A stretch of 64,000 bases of DNA from Procambarus clarkii (Eukaryota > Arthropoda > Malacostraca > Decapoda > Cambaridae), in contig NC_091181.1 in the NCBI RefSeq assembly GCF_040958095.1, positions 30,716,029-30,780,028 on the forward strand, in the 5' to 3' direction. Position 1 is the stretch's first letter; each line of letters begins with the position of its first letter. The notes under the pieces are model-generated. The model ran no database searches. It was not told the DNA's origin and saw only the letters and a list, made by a program, of their open reading frames with translations. This document shows, piece by piece, positions 22,346-33,670 of the stretch. The translations under genes were made by a program, and so were the position numbers.

Positions 22346-22871
22346 TTAGTGGCAGGTTAGGGAAAGTCCAGCTTAATGTAGATTTAGGCGTTACGGAGAA
22401 AGCGACCATGGAGGCCGGTACGCCATAAAGAAGAAGACATTGCCCCAGAGGGTAGCCTGTACTGGGACGAATAGTAGTTAAGTCACCTACTATGACTTAA
22501 TGATTTATCACCAACAAGTAACCAAATACGACAATTACCGCCCTCATGCACCTGGTGTTCGGTAATGAATCTAATGTTACCTTAAGGTTTTGACTTATAC
22601 TTCCCTTTATTAACTCGTCTTAGGCATTAATAACTTAACTAGTTGCATAATCAATAAGTTAGATCAAATTAAATCATCAGCTGTAGTCTAAAGACATTCT
22701 CAAACTCTAGTCTTCAGAATATTTATGGCTGTTTACTCAAGACCTTCACGCTAGTATTTCCTGAACTTTTCCAATAATGACTGATTTTCCTCGCGTTCTT
22801 TTGTCATACTACTTTCTACATTTTAAGTTTTATTCGGTGATCACTCCACCTCGACTTCTGTGAATCTGTCT

Positions 22872-22873
<2 letters not shown>

Positions 22874-22953
<80 letters not shown>
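22874..22953. repeat. AC microsatellite, about 40 units
   Basis: An uninterrupted CA dinucleotide run. 22346-22873 and 22954-23420 show no gene. Confidence 0.97.
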
Positions 22954-22954
<1 letters not shown>

Positions 22955-23421
22955 CACTCATATTTCCTTTATTCAAGCTCTCTCCCTCGTCAGTTCGACT
23001 AAAGAAAAGGTCGGTGATCTATTATAAATCTGTACATGACATATTGTATCGTGGCTTTCCCTCGCTTGGCTTCACTGGCAACGTCCAGCGTCTGGTCAGT
23101 GGCAGAGTTTGCACTCAGCTTCTTGCATGAGTTGCATCTTGTGCCTTGCACCTTGTCTCTTGCTTCTTACTCAACTTCTTTACAATGTCTCAAGGGGTAA
23201 CTATTGTCTCAGAAAGTGGTGTTGAATGGGCTGTTCTTAAAGCAAAAAGAAAACGGAGTTTACTCTATCGTCCAGCATTGCTGGTCAAGTTTTCTCTTGT
23301 GGCAACTGAAAGTCGCTTCCGGCCGCTCTTTGTCTCAGTAGTTCGGTCTACGCTGAAAATTCGGAAAGCTGAAAATTTCCCACCTGAAAGCTGTCCTTTA
23401 TAAGATGGTTTTTTATCTTTA

Positions 23422-23495
23422 AGTGCACTACGGGATCACCATAGACCGTGATGCTTGGAACTTTTGCTCCGAGTGGCCGAGTCTAAAACAACAAA
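23422..23495 (+). mobile_element. Short retroposon family C, diverged
   Basis: CTACGGGATCACCATAGACC, GATGCTTGGAACTTTTGCTC and the tail CTAAAACAACAAA. No clear TSD. Confidence 0.65.
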
Positions 23496-23811
23496 TATTT
23501 CTTCCCATAAAAAAAACAAAATGAACGCACTCGTTCACCAGTGACCCAGCCACACAACAGTTGTCTCGTATGTGCTCATCTACCAACGGCTCGTGACGTC
23601 AGCCTATACGATAACATTTCAATATAGTTGCAGTATATCAAGCCGGGAACTGTGTAGTGTGCAGCGCAGGCGCCGCCGGCGTGAGCACACGCTGGGAGAA
23701 AGGAATCAGTGAGTGACCTCGACGATGCTCGCAAATTCTCACCATAGAGGCGCATCAGAACGTGTTAGAGCATCGTCGGCACGATATAATCAAGTTCATC
23801 GCCGCACTGGG

Positions 23812-23872
23812 ACCACGGGCTACTCGTGCCCGTGCCACCTCTTGGCTGGCTTAATCTTCATCAATCAATCAA
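23812..23872 (+). mobile_element. Family B retroposon, tail fragment
   Basis: GGGCTACTCGTGCCCGTGCC, CACCTCTTGGCTGGCTTAAT and CTTCATCAATCAATCAATC: the 3-prime end of family B in sense orientation. Confidence 0.75.
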
Positions 23873-24249
23873 TCGCACTAGCAAGTGTCACGGACTTACG
23901 GTTCAATGTTCCCCGGAAGCTGCATCGTCAACACACTTCAAGCCTAACTCGTGTCCAAGCCACAGCTAAAGCCGATTCCCAGTCACAACCCATAGTGTAA
24001 AACGCACCAGTGGAAAGGTGCTACACGTAAGGAAAAGGCACTAATTACAGTAAGAGAGATAATGTACATAAAGGTTAGAGAAATGTACACACACACATTA
24101 AGGAAAAGATGAATGTACACACAATGGAAGGGAAATAGATACAACAGGATAAGGTTAAATATCCACACAAGGGATTTTTTTTTGTTCCATATAGGTGAGT
24201 ACACAGAAGAAGGGTTAGAGTAGACACACCTCTCAATTTACACACAGAA

Positions 24250-24330
24250 ATCACAATAGCGTCATGCATCAAATGAATAAACTACAAGGGCCGTGACGAG
24301 GATTCGAACCTACGTCTGAGACCTCACACT
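24250..24330 (-). mobile_element. tRNA-derived SINE (second type), fragment
   Basis: GGGCCGTGACGAGGATTCGA and ACCTACGTCTGAGA: tail plus B-box half, reversed. The A-box half is missing. 24331-25180 has no recognised feature. Confidence 0.7.
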
Positions 24331-25192
24331 TAAGCCATGTTTACTCTTCCACCATATCATGATGGGGTTTTATTAGTCTCACAGACCCTCCAGCCCAGAG
24401 CCTAGTGGTCCAAGTACCTTTTAAGGGTTTGTTTTAGCAGTTGTTCAGTCAATATATTTTTTGTTTAGACTTTCAAGTACTCTCAACCATTTTCTTTCCA
24501 TCTGTGTTTTAATAATTCGGGGAAGATGAACGGTAGACGACCTGCCGCAGCCTCGCCCGGTGTGAATGAGCCCACTAAACACCTCACGCTTTCTCCAGCC
24601 CGTCCTCCAAACAAAGATCCAAAAGTGATTCCATGCACCCGCCAAACCCCCTGTTTATGAATGAAAAGCGGTTTACACACGACTCAACTGCTGACGTTCG
24701 AACATATCCGGAACAAGTACTTCACCGACGAATTTTGTTCGAACCACAACGCTATAAATGCTTCACCCACGTACTACAAATACAAATAATCGCCAACAGA
24801 ACCTAAGCACCTAACCTATGCCTATTTATACACAATATGCTAATATATTATAATATTAATTTATACTTGAGAAAATTCCCGTTTTGAATGAACAGCATGT
24901 TAAAATATATGAATGCGTCTGTGGGGTTGACCGCTGAATGTAATGGACTTGAGTTGAGGACGGGTTGCTTTCTCTTGCTGTGCATATTCAGATACATTAA
25001 AACCAAGGAATGTTTCATATGAATACTTACGGAACCTCTGAATTAAAACTTTTAAAAATTCCGTAAGTCCACATCAATAAACCCGAATGTACTGTGGAGC
25101 GAGTTTCGGAGCGGGAAAAATTACTGGTAACCTCCCCTGGTGGTCCTGCACGAGGCTACCTTACGCTAGGTGGGTGAAACTTTGACAGATGC

Positions 25193-25244
25193 AGGCGAGG
25201 AGTCACAATAACGTGGCTGAAGTATGTTGACCAAACCCTTCACT
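25193..25244 (+). mobile_element. Foldback retroposon head only (copy 5), 52 bp, with 12-bp TSD
   Basis: Only the head AGGCGAGGAGTCACAATAAC...GTATGTTGACC plus a few bases. TSD TTTGACAGATGC at 25181-25192 and 25245-25256. Confidence 0.82.
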
Positions 25245-25405
25245 TTTGACAGATGCTGCAGGCAGCACCCAGGAATGTTGCGTATGAGAGAAATGTATGT
25301 AGATAAGAGAACAAATGTCGGTAGTCAGTACATTAGATGACCGACAATTGGAAAGGCGGAGTTCAAGAGCTACCCTAAAACAACCCCAGACGTTTCCACT
25401 GAGGA

Positions 25406-25478
25406 TTACGGGCTCACCATAGCCCGTGCTACATGGATACTTCGTTCTAAGTAGCTAAATCTAAAACAACAACAACAA
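25406..25478 (+). mobile_element. Short retroposon family C with TSD
   Basis: A 73-bp copy starting TTACGGGCTCACCATAGCCC and ending in an AACAACAAC tail. TSD TCCACTGAGGA at 25395-25405 and 25479-25489. Confidence 0.86.
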
Positions 25479-25734
25479 TCCACTGAGGAACTGATGACAC
25501 CACCACCCCGAGACGCGAACCCTCGGACAATCAGAGCAGCAGCTGGCGTCTCCGAGCCATTATAAAGTATCAGAGCGTGGTGTGAGCGGCCTCTTCTCTC
25601 CCCAACACTATAAAACATTCTACAATTCTTTTTAAATAGAGGAATGTAGGACGTGTCAACCCACGGTGTTTTATACATCTTGAAACATACAACTTTAGTA
25701 TATTCCCAGCAACATTTATAGTAGTAATCTAACT

Positions 25735-25800
25735 GATCTGAATTAATAATTAACCTGAATTAATAATTAACCTGAATTAATAATTAGTCTGAATTAATGC
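25735..25800. repeat. 17-bp tandem repeat (CTGAATTAATAATTAAC)
   Basis: Three to four AT-rich units. Confidence 0.85.
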
Positions 25801-26126
25801 AGCCTAAATAAGGCAATCTAAATAATGAGAATCTCTCCTAGAAAACAGAACTCAGCATAAACAAAATACAATTTAAACTAACATATCCTAATCTGAAATA
25901 ACAGTTAGGCTTAACCACAGGAAGGTCCAGTCATGGTCCAGCGGTGAGTGGAACGTGGGTAATGTGGGTCACAACTATGTAGCGCTCCCCGCTACACAAA
26001 CATCACTTTGGGAACACCAGTAAGCCGCTACGTAGCGCTCCCCGCTAGACCGGCAACACTGGGAACACAAGGACATGAAGCACTCGACATGCGACTATTT
26101 TCGTGTGTTTACAATTCATGTTCTGC

Positions 26127-26300
26127 AACATTTGGTCACTATTTGGCACGGGAGACATCTCCCGTCACGCAGGGTGCAGTCGCGCCTCTACAGATCTCCA
26201 GTATCATCTCTTGATACTGGTAATGGCTCAAAAGGGCCACCACTTACGGGCTATTCATGCCCGTGCTACCTCTTGGGTGGCTTAATCTTTATCAATCAAT
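26127..26300 (+). mobile_element. Short retroposon family B, longest copy, with 11-bp TSD
   Basis: 174 bp in sense orientation: a head AACATTTGGTCACTATTTGG absent from the other copies, then GGGAGACATCTCCC, GTGCAGTCGC, GATCTCCAGTATCA, TACGGGCTATTCATGCCCGT, GGGTGGCTTAATC and the tail ATCAATCAA. TSD TCATGTTCTGC at 26116-26126 and 26300-26310 (edges overlap by one base). Confidence 0.86.
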
Positions 26301-26339
26301 CATGTTCTGCCCTGGTCTACCTTGTAATTAAACCGTACG

Positions 26340-26640
26340 CCTTCAGATTTGGAATTTACCTGGATGGGGTTCTTGAAGTGCTACTCCCCAAGCTAGGCTC
26401 GTAGCCAGACATAACTCTAGAGAACTTGTCCAACAGGTTGTTGCTTGGAGCGGCCCGCAGGCCCACATATCCACTACAGCCCGGTTGGTCCGATACTTCA
26501 AGAAAAAACTGGCCAGGTTTCTGCAAGCAGACTTCTACTTTTGTTCTGGCAATATTTCTGATACTTGCTGGGATGGTATTGAACAGCCGCGGACCTCTGA
26601 TGTTCATAGTGTTCTCTGATTGTGTCTATGGTACATCTAC
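26340..26640 (-). pseudogene. LINE ORF2 C-terminal relic
   Basis: The minus strand reads NIRGPRLFNTIPASIRNI, then FFLEVSDQPGCSGYVGLRAA and PSNNLLD, the conserved C-terminal tail (RGPRLFN...DQPG..GYVGLRAA) of a non-LTR retrotransposon ORF2. No upstream RT domain is linked, so it is a 5-prime truncated, inactive copy. Confidence 0.75.
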
Positions 26641-26741
26641 TGTTCACTGGTTCAATTCTGCATTTCCTTCTATATCTGTTATTCTAGTATGTCGCTATTT
26701 TACTGTATACATTTGAGACCTGGCCCTCCAGTATCTTCTAA

Positions 26742-26847
<106 letters not shown>

Positions 26848-27073
26848 CTAGAGCCAGGTCCCAAATTTGCATAGTAAAATAACAACATACTGGAAACCGC
26901 ACAAATATTTTATAATTGTGGTGAATTACAGCGCTTTTCTAACAAAACTGAAAGAATATATAAGACAGGTGTGCTAAATTCAGATGTGTTTCATGCTAGA
27001 ATTTCTTTATTACAACATCAGAATAGCTAGGCAACTTAAGAACCCGTTGGAGTAGTCTTTAACCGCCTTCACA

Positions 27074-27077
<4 letters not shown>

Positions 27078-27143
<66 letters not shown>
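27078..27143. repeat. AC microsatellite, about 33 units
   Basis: A CA dinucleotide run immediately upstream of a LINE relic. Confidence 0.97.
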
Positions 27144-27156
27144 CAGAATAGACTAA

Positions 27157-27735
27157 CATCAGAACAGCGTTCAGGAACCTGTGTAAGGAATCATTCAGAA
27201 TCTTGTACACCACATATGTAAGACCAATCCTGGAGTATGCGGCCCTAGCATGGAGCCCGTACCTTGTCAAGCACAAGACGAAGCTGGAAAAAGTTCAAAG
27301 GTATGCCACTAGAATAGTCCCAGAACTAAGAGGCATGAGTTACGAGGAAAGGCTGCGGGAAATGCACCTTACGACACTGGAAGACAGAAGAGTAAGGAGA
27401 GACATGATCACAACCTACAAAATCCTCAGGGGAATCGACTGGGTAAACAAGGATAAACTATTCAACACTGGTGGTACGCGAACAAGGGGACACAGGTGGA
27501 AACTGAGTACCCACATGAGCCACAGGGACGTTAGGAGGAACTTTCAGTGTCAGAGTAGTTAACAGGTGGAATGCATTAGGCAGTCATGTGGTGGAGGCTG
27601 ACTCCATACAGATTCAAATGTAGATATGATAGAGCCCAGTAGGCTCAGGAATCTGTACACCAGTTGATTGACAGTCGAGAGGCGGGATTAAAGAGCCAAA
27701 GCTCAACCCCCGCAAGCACAAATAGGTGAGTACAC
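27157..27735 (+). pseudogene. LINE reverse-transcriptase C-terminus with 3-prime tail
   Basis: The frame reads YVRPILEYAALAWSPYLVKH, KVQRYATRIVPELRGMSYEE, TTLEDRRVRRDMITTYKILR and FNTGGTRTRGHRWKLSTHMS, the region after the RT palm/thumb of CR1/Jockey-like non-LTR elements. It then shifts frame near 27560 (VNRWNALG.VVEADSIQIQ continues in another phase). The untranslated tail (GGCTCAGGAATCTGTACACC, GAGAGGCGGGATTAAAGAGC) ends about 27735. 5-prime truncated. Confidence 0.85.
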
Positions 27736-28355
27736 ACACACCAAAAAAACAGCAACTCTTAAACCTTTCACACAAGTCAAGAAACTGCATCACGACAAAA
27801 TAAACAGCTAACTAGTAGTCACAAGAATGCTTGCGCGCGCCAGCTCTCTCTCGTTCTCTCTCTTTTGCTCTCTCTAGCTCTCTCTCACAAGGCTCGCTGG
27901 CTGTCTCACAACAGAGAAACAAAATAGTGTAAATATGAATTTTGGAACAGAGCATGATGCCCGTTCATTGTACTTGTATACAAACGCACATCATCATAAT
28001 ATATCAATCCCCCAAAAAAACTGATAGCACACACCTAAACAATGGAGACCTAACACGATTTGGAGTGCGTCCACCATCCTGGCTGGCTTTAAGCGCAAAA
28101 AAAACTTACCTGTCAACTTACTTGCCTCCTTCAGGCTCTGAGCAAGCTACTAGCCCCCCCCCCCACTCCCTGTCTTTGCCCCAAGAGCCCTCCCCACTTC
28201 CCTCGGCAAGTAGACCCTCCGCCCCACCTCAGAGCTCATGCCATTCATGTGAGAATCTCCGGAATACCTTTATGGGGCTCTGGGAGTTGTTGGTCTCCCC
28301 GTGGCTGAGGAGACCTCGCTCCGTGCCTGGCCTCGGAGACCTCGGAGGAGCCTTT

Positions 28356-28472
28356 GATTGATTGATGAAGATTAAGCCACCCAAAAGGTGGCACGGGCAT
28401 GAATAGCCCGTAAATGGTGGCCCTTTTGAGCCATTACCAGTACCAAGAGCTGATACTGGAGATCTGTGGAGG
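28356..28472 (-). mobile_element. Short retroposon family B with 12-bp TSD
   Basis: A 117-bp copy. TSD GGAGGAGCCTTT at 28344-28355 and 28473-28484, perfect. It is 5-prime truncated within the GATCTGTGGAGG block. Confidence 0.88.
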
Positions 28473-28561
28473 GGAGGAGCCTTTTTAGAACAAGCAGATA
28501 AATACGAGCTGCCTCGTATGGAGACTATAGGCCTTCTGCAGTTTCCTTAATTAATGATCTT

Positions 28562-28643
28562 CAAGTTCAAGTAGGTTCATTGAGACAAGATAGAAATACA
28601 TCTCAAAGGTATAGAGTAGCTTAGGCTATTTCTACCCCCCTGT
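28562..28643 (+). mobile_element. Ultra-short retroposon family D with 12-bp TSD
   Basis: An 82-bp element starting CAAGTTCAAGTAGGTTCATT and ending TCTACCCCCCTGT. TSD ATTAATGATCTT at 28550-28561 and 28644-28655, perfect. Confidence 0.9.
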
Positions 28644-29069
28644 ATTAATGATCTTACTCTCCTAAAAGAGACGGATTCCTCCCCGCCTTTGGGTGCCCTT
28701 GACCTCAGGGATACCAACCTGCCTCATTGTCACCAAGCAGCCCCCCTGCATTCTGATGGCATCAAGATTCATGCCATCTGCTATTCTCGCCCGTAAAGTT
28801 TTAGGTTAGCGGAGGGCAACGAAACTTAGCACTAGCTAGTGGAAAAAAATAAGCGTATACCTGTATCATACTGAAATGCAAGTAGAATAATACTTGATTC
28901 ACAGGAACACCAACACGTCCTGGAGTCCCCAGGTGGGCAAAAGGACCTTATCCTGCACGTGATGTAATATGCATTCTCGTCCAACCTCAACACCATGGTT
29001 CAGGAATTTCAACGAGGCCGCACCTACCCATCCCAGGCCAGCACCCACCCGACTGCCAGACCAACTGAC

Positions 29070-29182
29070 CTTCTTGTTGTTGTTGATTTAGATTCAGCTA
29101 CTCGGAACAAAAGTTGCGAGTAGCACGGGCTATGGTGAGCCCGTAGTGGACTTAACCGGCACAGGAGCGAGGCCGTAAGTGG
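29070..29182 (-). mobile_element. Short retroposon family C with TSD
   Basis: TSD CCAACTGAC at 29061-29069 and 29183-29191. Tail-derived TTCTTGTTGTTGTTG lies at the left, GCACAGGAGCGAGG at the right. Confidence 0.84.
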
Positions 29183-29366
29183 CCAACTGACAGACCATTA
29201 TCGATTATATACACCATTTTCAGTGTCATGGTCCCCATCTGTCTAACCAAGATGCTTGTTACCCTGTATTCATTCACTGTTGTGATGTGACAATTGCCAA
29301 TCTCGGCGTTATAGCTACCGGTGCGCCTCATAACTCTCACCTGAGGTCAAAACCTCAAAAACCTTT

Positions 29367-29690
29367 TGACCTCAGGGGAATTGACAGGGTGGACAAGGAT
29401 GGATTATTTAACACGGGTGGCACACGAACAAGGGGACACAGGTGGAAGCTGAGTACCCAAATGAGCCGCAGAGACATTAGAAAGAACTTTTTCAGTGTCA
29501 GTAGTTAGTAAATGGAATGCATTAGGCAGTGATGTGGTGGAGGCTGACTCCATACACAGTTTCAAGTGTAGATATGACAGAGCCCAATAGGCTCAGGAAT
29601 CTGTACATCAGTTGATTGACGGTTGAGAGGCGGGACCAAAGAGCCAGAGCTCAACCCCCGCAAACACAACTAGGTGAGTACCTGACACTG
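29367..29690 (+). pseudogene. LINE RT C-terminal relic with 3-prime tail
   Basis: LRGIDRVDKDGLFNTGGTRT, RGHRWKLSTQMSRRDIRKNF, then a frameshift and an untranslated tail with GCTCAGGAATCTGTACATCA and GAGAGGCGGGACCAAAGAGC. Same family as 27157-27735 but more truncated. Confidence 0.8.
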
Positions 29691-30273
29691 TCGCCACGTG
29701 TGTAATGTTTACATACAACACGTGGCGGCGTGAGGTCACGCGCGAGGGTTCTACAGGCCAGTGCTGTTATCTTCCCCCGGTACTGGTGCTCTTGCTGGCC
29801 CCGGGCCCTCAATACCAGGAACTTGTGGTGTGGTTTTCCTCTTCCCCGTAACGAGTGTGGCCATTTCTCGCAGAAATGATGGTGCTGGCGAGTAGTGGTA
29901 CCTCTCCCCGCAACCCAGTAGTGCTGGTTGGTATCGGAGGAGTGTTTGACAACCCTGTCGCTACCTTATGACCTCTTGGTTCCTCTCTAAAGAGCACACA
30001 CAATTATAAGTTGACACCAGCCACTCGTCCTGCTACATGCGAAGAACTTGCACATGCAACCCAGTGGGTCCGGAGCCTCACTAAATAAATGAGCAGGTTC
30101 TGCAAGTTACAACTTGAAAGATCACTGAATACACATGTAGGGGGGGGGGGAAGAGGGCTACCACACGCCACTGTTGAGCTGGGCTCCATGGGCCTCTTGG
30201 GCTGGTTGATTCTATCATGACTCGTGTCCGCCCCGACACCTTGGTTGGTGCCCGCCAAAAACCCCTAATAGTT

Positions 30274-30351
30274 ATCTACGGGCTCACCATAGCTTGTGCT
30301 ACTTGGAATTGATTGTTCATAGTAGCGAATCTTTAACAACAACAACAACAA
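30274..30351 (+). mobile_element. Short retroposon family C with 11-bp TSD
   Basis: A 78-bp copy. TSD CCCTAATAGTT at 30263-30273 and 30352-30362. Tail of five AAC units. Confidence 0.87.
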
Positions 30352-30384
30352 CCCTAATAGTTTTAGTGGCATAATATTTGTATT

Positions 30385-30525
30385 TTGTATGCCGGGAGTA
30401 CACCTGCAATGGGTTCTGGGAGTTCCTCTTCTGGGGCATGACTTGTGATAACTTGGTCCAACAGGTTGTTGGTTGAAGCGGCCCGCAGACCCACATATCC
30501 ACTACAACGCGGCTAATCCCAGCCC
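30385..30525 (-). mobile_element. LINE C-terminal tail fragment
   Basis: GTCCAACAGGTTGTTGGTTG, AGCGGCCCGCAGACCCACAT: the complement encodes a GYVGLRAA..N.L.D-like tail as at 26.4 and 32.8 kb. It abuts a family F copy at 30535. Confidence 0.6.
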
Positions 30526-30534
30526 CTTTCTCTT

Positions 30535-30682
30535 GAATAATACATCGCATTTTGACGTATAATTTCCCTAAGAAACAAAACGGGTGTACTAAAAATTGTA
30601 GCGGCTCGCGAAATTGACGGGATGTCCCGTTTTCTGTTGCTTGGTCCTCGGGTTGGTTAGGTTTAGGCAATTTAGTACAAAA
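30535..30682 (+). repeat. Interspersed repeat family F
   Basis: Same blocks as at 20915: GCATTTTGACGTATA, GTAGCGGCTCGCG, GGGATGTCCCGTTTTCTG, CGGGTTGGTTAGGTTTAGGC. Confidence 0.62.
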
Positions 30683-30989
30683 GGTAGTAAAAGAGACCAG
30701 AATAAAGCGTTTTGTAAATACTGTGAATGTGAAACACGAAGGAGTACAGTATTACACAGAGACAGGCACTCTTAAAACAGAAAATTACATAAATACGAAT
30801 TTAGTACAGCAGATTTCAAAACTGACCAACTTTTTATAAAAGTAATTCTTATTGTGCGTTAAATTATTAATATTGTATTTTTCAGTTAAATTTGGTACTT
30901 TTTAGGTAATCATTTTGGTGCATTCGTTAAAATACTTTTGTCAAGCCTAGTTTAGTGAGGGTTTTAGGCTCTTGAGAACCGACTCCTCC

Positions 30990-31505
30990 TGGTCCGGAGC
31001 TACTTTCCCGAATTTGTCTTAATTGTTCCTTGAACACGTCCACTTTTGTCCAGGCAATTTTTCTTATGATTGATGGGAGGATATTGAATAGCGTAGACCT
31101 CTGATGTCCCTACAGTGTTCTCCGAGTGTAACTATGGCACCCTAGGGGGGGGTAGAAATAGCCTAAGCTACTCTATCCCTTTGAGATGTATTTATTGCTT
31201 ATCTCAATAAACATACTTGAATGGCACCCCTAACGGGTTTATTCTGAGTTTCCTAACATATCTTTCACTCCAGTCTGTTATGATTTTGCTGTGTGACTAC
31301 GGCTTCCAGCGTCTTTGATGCTGATATATGATGCCTCTCCTGTCTCATATTTAAAGCTTTGAAACATTTCCAGTTGGTTAGGTGTAAAATCGGGTCTGAG
31401 TACCGTATGTAATTTCTGAAATAAGAGGGAATACAGAGCTCTCTCCTGCTTTGAAAGGGGGAATCGAGTATCAAACTCAAGGGGGAGAACCATAATTGTT
31501 TAAAA
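30990..31505 (-). pseudogene. LINE ORF2 relic, split by a family D insertion
   Basis: Reversed sequence related to 26340-26640 (GATATTGAATAGCGTAGACC, CTCTGATGTCCCTACAGTGT), extended upstream to a region with LESTQSYLFQKLH-like codons but many stops. A family D element sits within it at 31143-31220. Confidence 0.6.
31143..31220 (-). mobile_element. Ultra-short retroposon family D with 9-bp TSD, nested in a LINE
   Basis: A 78-bp reversed copy: TAGGGGGGGGTAGAAATAGC at the left and CTCAATAAACATACTTGA at the right. TSD ATGGCACCC at 31134-31142 and 31221-31229, perfect, so the pre-insertion LINE sequence is evident. Confidence 0.9.
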
Positions 31506-31709
31506 TAGTAGAAGCATTGTGGTACAATATTTGGATTTGGCGGTCGTAATCCCTCCCATCACGACTGTGAGGAAGTCGTCCTGGCAGGGAGTACAGCAGC
31601 AAGGTTCCCACCGCCTGTGTGACGCTCTCGAGGTCGGCACACCTCACCCACGCCCACCACCTCACACCAGCCACGCCCACATAAATACACACCAGCCACG
31701 CCAAGCCCC

Positions 31710-31802
31710 GCTCCTGTGCCAGGTAAGTCCACTACGGGCTCACCATAGCCCGTGCTACTTGGAACTTTTTTGTTCCCAGTGGCTGAATCTATAACAACAA
31801 CC
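31710..31802 (+). mobile_element. Short retroposon family C
   Basis: GCTCCTGTGCCAGGTAAGTC, CACTACGGGCTCACCATAGC and the tail CTATAACAACAACC. It lies within a CCACGCCC-rich local repeat, so the TSD is uncertain. Confidence 0.8.
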
Positions 31803-32704
31803 ACGCCCACCGCCTCACACCAGCCACGCCCACATAATACCAATACTCCAGGCTAATATCAGCTCTCTTACAAAGCTTAATATTTATTACCAACAAGTGG
31901 GATAATTTTAGAGAAACTCCGTCATGCGAAGGGTAACCTTCTACGCCTTGCAGCTGCATAGTATTTGTTTAATGTACAAGTCTTACATGCAACATCATGC
32001 ACTTGGAGCTCATTATATCTAGTCGCAGTCGTAATTGTTTCTTCGCTGCCGGTAAATATCTTCAAGATCCCAGCAACCTTGCTACCAATGTATCTTGGCG
32101 GTACTTAATTGATTATTGGCAACAAGTTTATGCTCTTAGCACTACTACTTAAACAATTGTAGTGAGCAGGATATTTCCTCGATCATAACCCTACCAGCTT
32201 GACACACGCCGGTTCCAGGCCTACCTTGACTACCTTGGGGGCCGCCTATTGCATGATCTAGGAGCACAAAGGTATCAAAACGATACTCACGGTAATCTTC
32301 CTACCAGTTTTTTACCAACCAGATTAATACACTTTGTAGTAGAATGTCAGATGACGGCGGAGAGCTCTGACGCCTTCAGACAACCGTCATGGGTCTAATG
32401 ACACGAGTCTAATGTATGACATTTGGGTCTGTTACGGGAGAGTTAATGTTGATCTGTAACATTTTGATGAAAGACAGCGGGTGGTGGACACCTGCCACCC
32501 CGGACGCCACACACACACGTGGCAAGCAGCTGGGTGTGTAACAGGAGGGGAACCATCCTTGTGTGACTAACCTTGTAGAGTGGGCTGGTCCGGAAGTCAC
32601 AGATAATTAAGCAGCCAACTTTACCCACCGTCACAACCACGGTATCTTACCGGGCCAGCCTGTCATACCCCCACAACCCCACCCACAATACACCCATCCA
32701 CAAC

Positions 32705-32870
32705 CTTGGTTGATACCTGGTTGATGGGGTTCTGGGAGTTCTACTCCCCAAGCCCGGCCCGAGGCCAGGCTTGACTTGTGAGAGTTTGGTCCACCAGGCT
32801 GTTGCTTGGTGCGGCCCGCAGGCCCACATACCCACCACAGCCCGGTTGGTCCGGCACTCCTTGGAGGACC
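32705..32870 (-). pseudogene. LINE ORF2 C-terminal tail
   Basis: The complement reads LQGVPDQPGCGGYVGLRAAP, SNSLVDQTLTSQAWPRAGLG, then E and a stop. This is the conserved end of a non-LTR ORF2. 31803-32704 and 32871-33259 contain no recognised gene. Confidence 0.75.
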
Positions 32871-33259
32871 TTACACAAATAATTTAGCTAATTGACGAAA
32901 CAAAGTTCCTTACTCCATTAGCTCCTCGGGACCCGGATGCTTCTAGCTCAGCGAATAATGTTGACGTGAACAAAACATTTGACCTGAAGTCAGCAGAGTG
33001 CTTAAACTGTCACTAGTGCGGAACACTATAAGGAGGAGTGCTGCTCGTGTCCCGGACTCCTCCCGGGGCTAATATAACATATCCGCTGTGACTGAGGGAC
33101 TTTACTCCTTGGTCACTCGTGCTTATTATCCCTGTGAACACACGTTGGAGGTCACCTGCTGGTAGAGGAGGAGGGGGGTCGAACCTCATTCCTGGTGGAG
33201 GGAGTCGACCCAGGCTCCTGATGGGCTAACTACCTACCTTGTGGCTACCATTAGTTCCG

Positions 33260-33670
33260 TGGATCAACGTCCCACCTTCACGGTCTCCGATAAGGCCTTC
33301 TGGTTGGTAGTCTGGTCAACCAGGCTGTTGGTCGCAGCTGCTCGCAGCTTGACGTATGAAGCACAGCCTGGGTGATCATGTATCCTTTGGAGGTGTTTAT
33401 CGAGTTCTCTCTTGAACACTTAGAGGCAGGCCAGTTATGCCTCTTATGAGTAGCGGGAGTGTGTTGACAAGTCTTGAGCCTCTGATGCTGCTGGAGTTCT
33501 CTCTCAGCGTACCTGTTGCACCTCTGTATTTCAGCATGGTTATTTAGCACATCCTGCCATGCCTTCTGGTCTCGTGTGATGTTATTTCTGTGTGCGAATT
33601 TGGAACCAGTCCCTCTAATATTTTCCATGTGTAAATTATTAATTCTCTCTCACCTGCGCTCTAGAGAATA
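33260..33670 (-). pseudogene. LINE ORF2 C-terminal region relic
   Basis: In shifting frames the complement reads LYSLERR-like, ILEGLVPNSHTEIT, SHETRRHGRMC, ATGTLRENSSSIRG and LPLLIRGITGL. The order matches the C-terminus of a second crayfish LINE type. Several frameshifts and stops show it is dead. Confidence 0.7.

Noticed and set aside
23146-23403. Plus-strand frame of 85 codons
   Set aside because: No recognisable domain, no splice context, average composition; probably chance.
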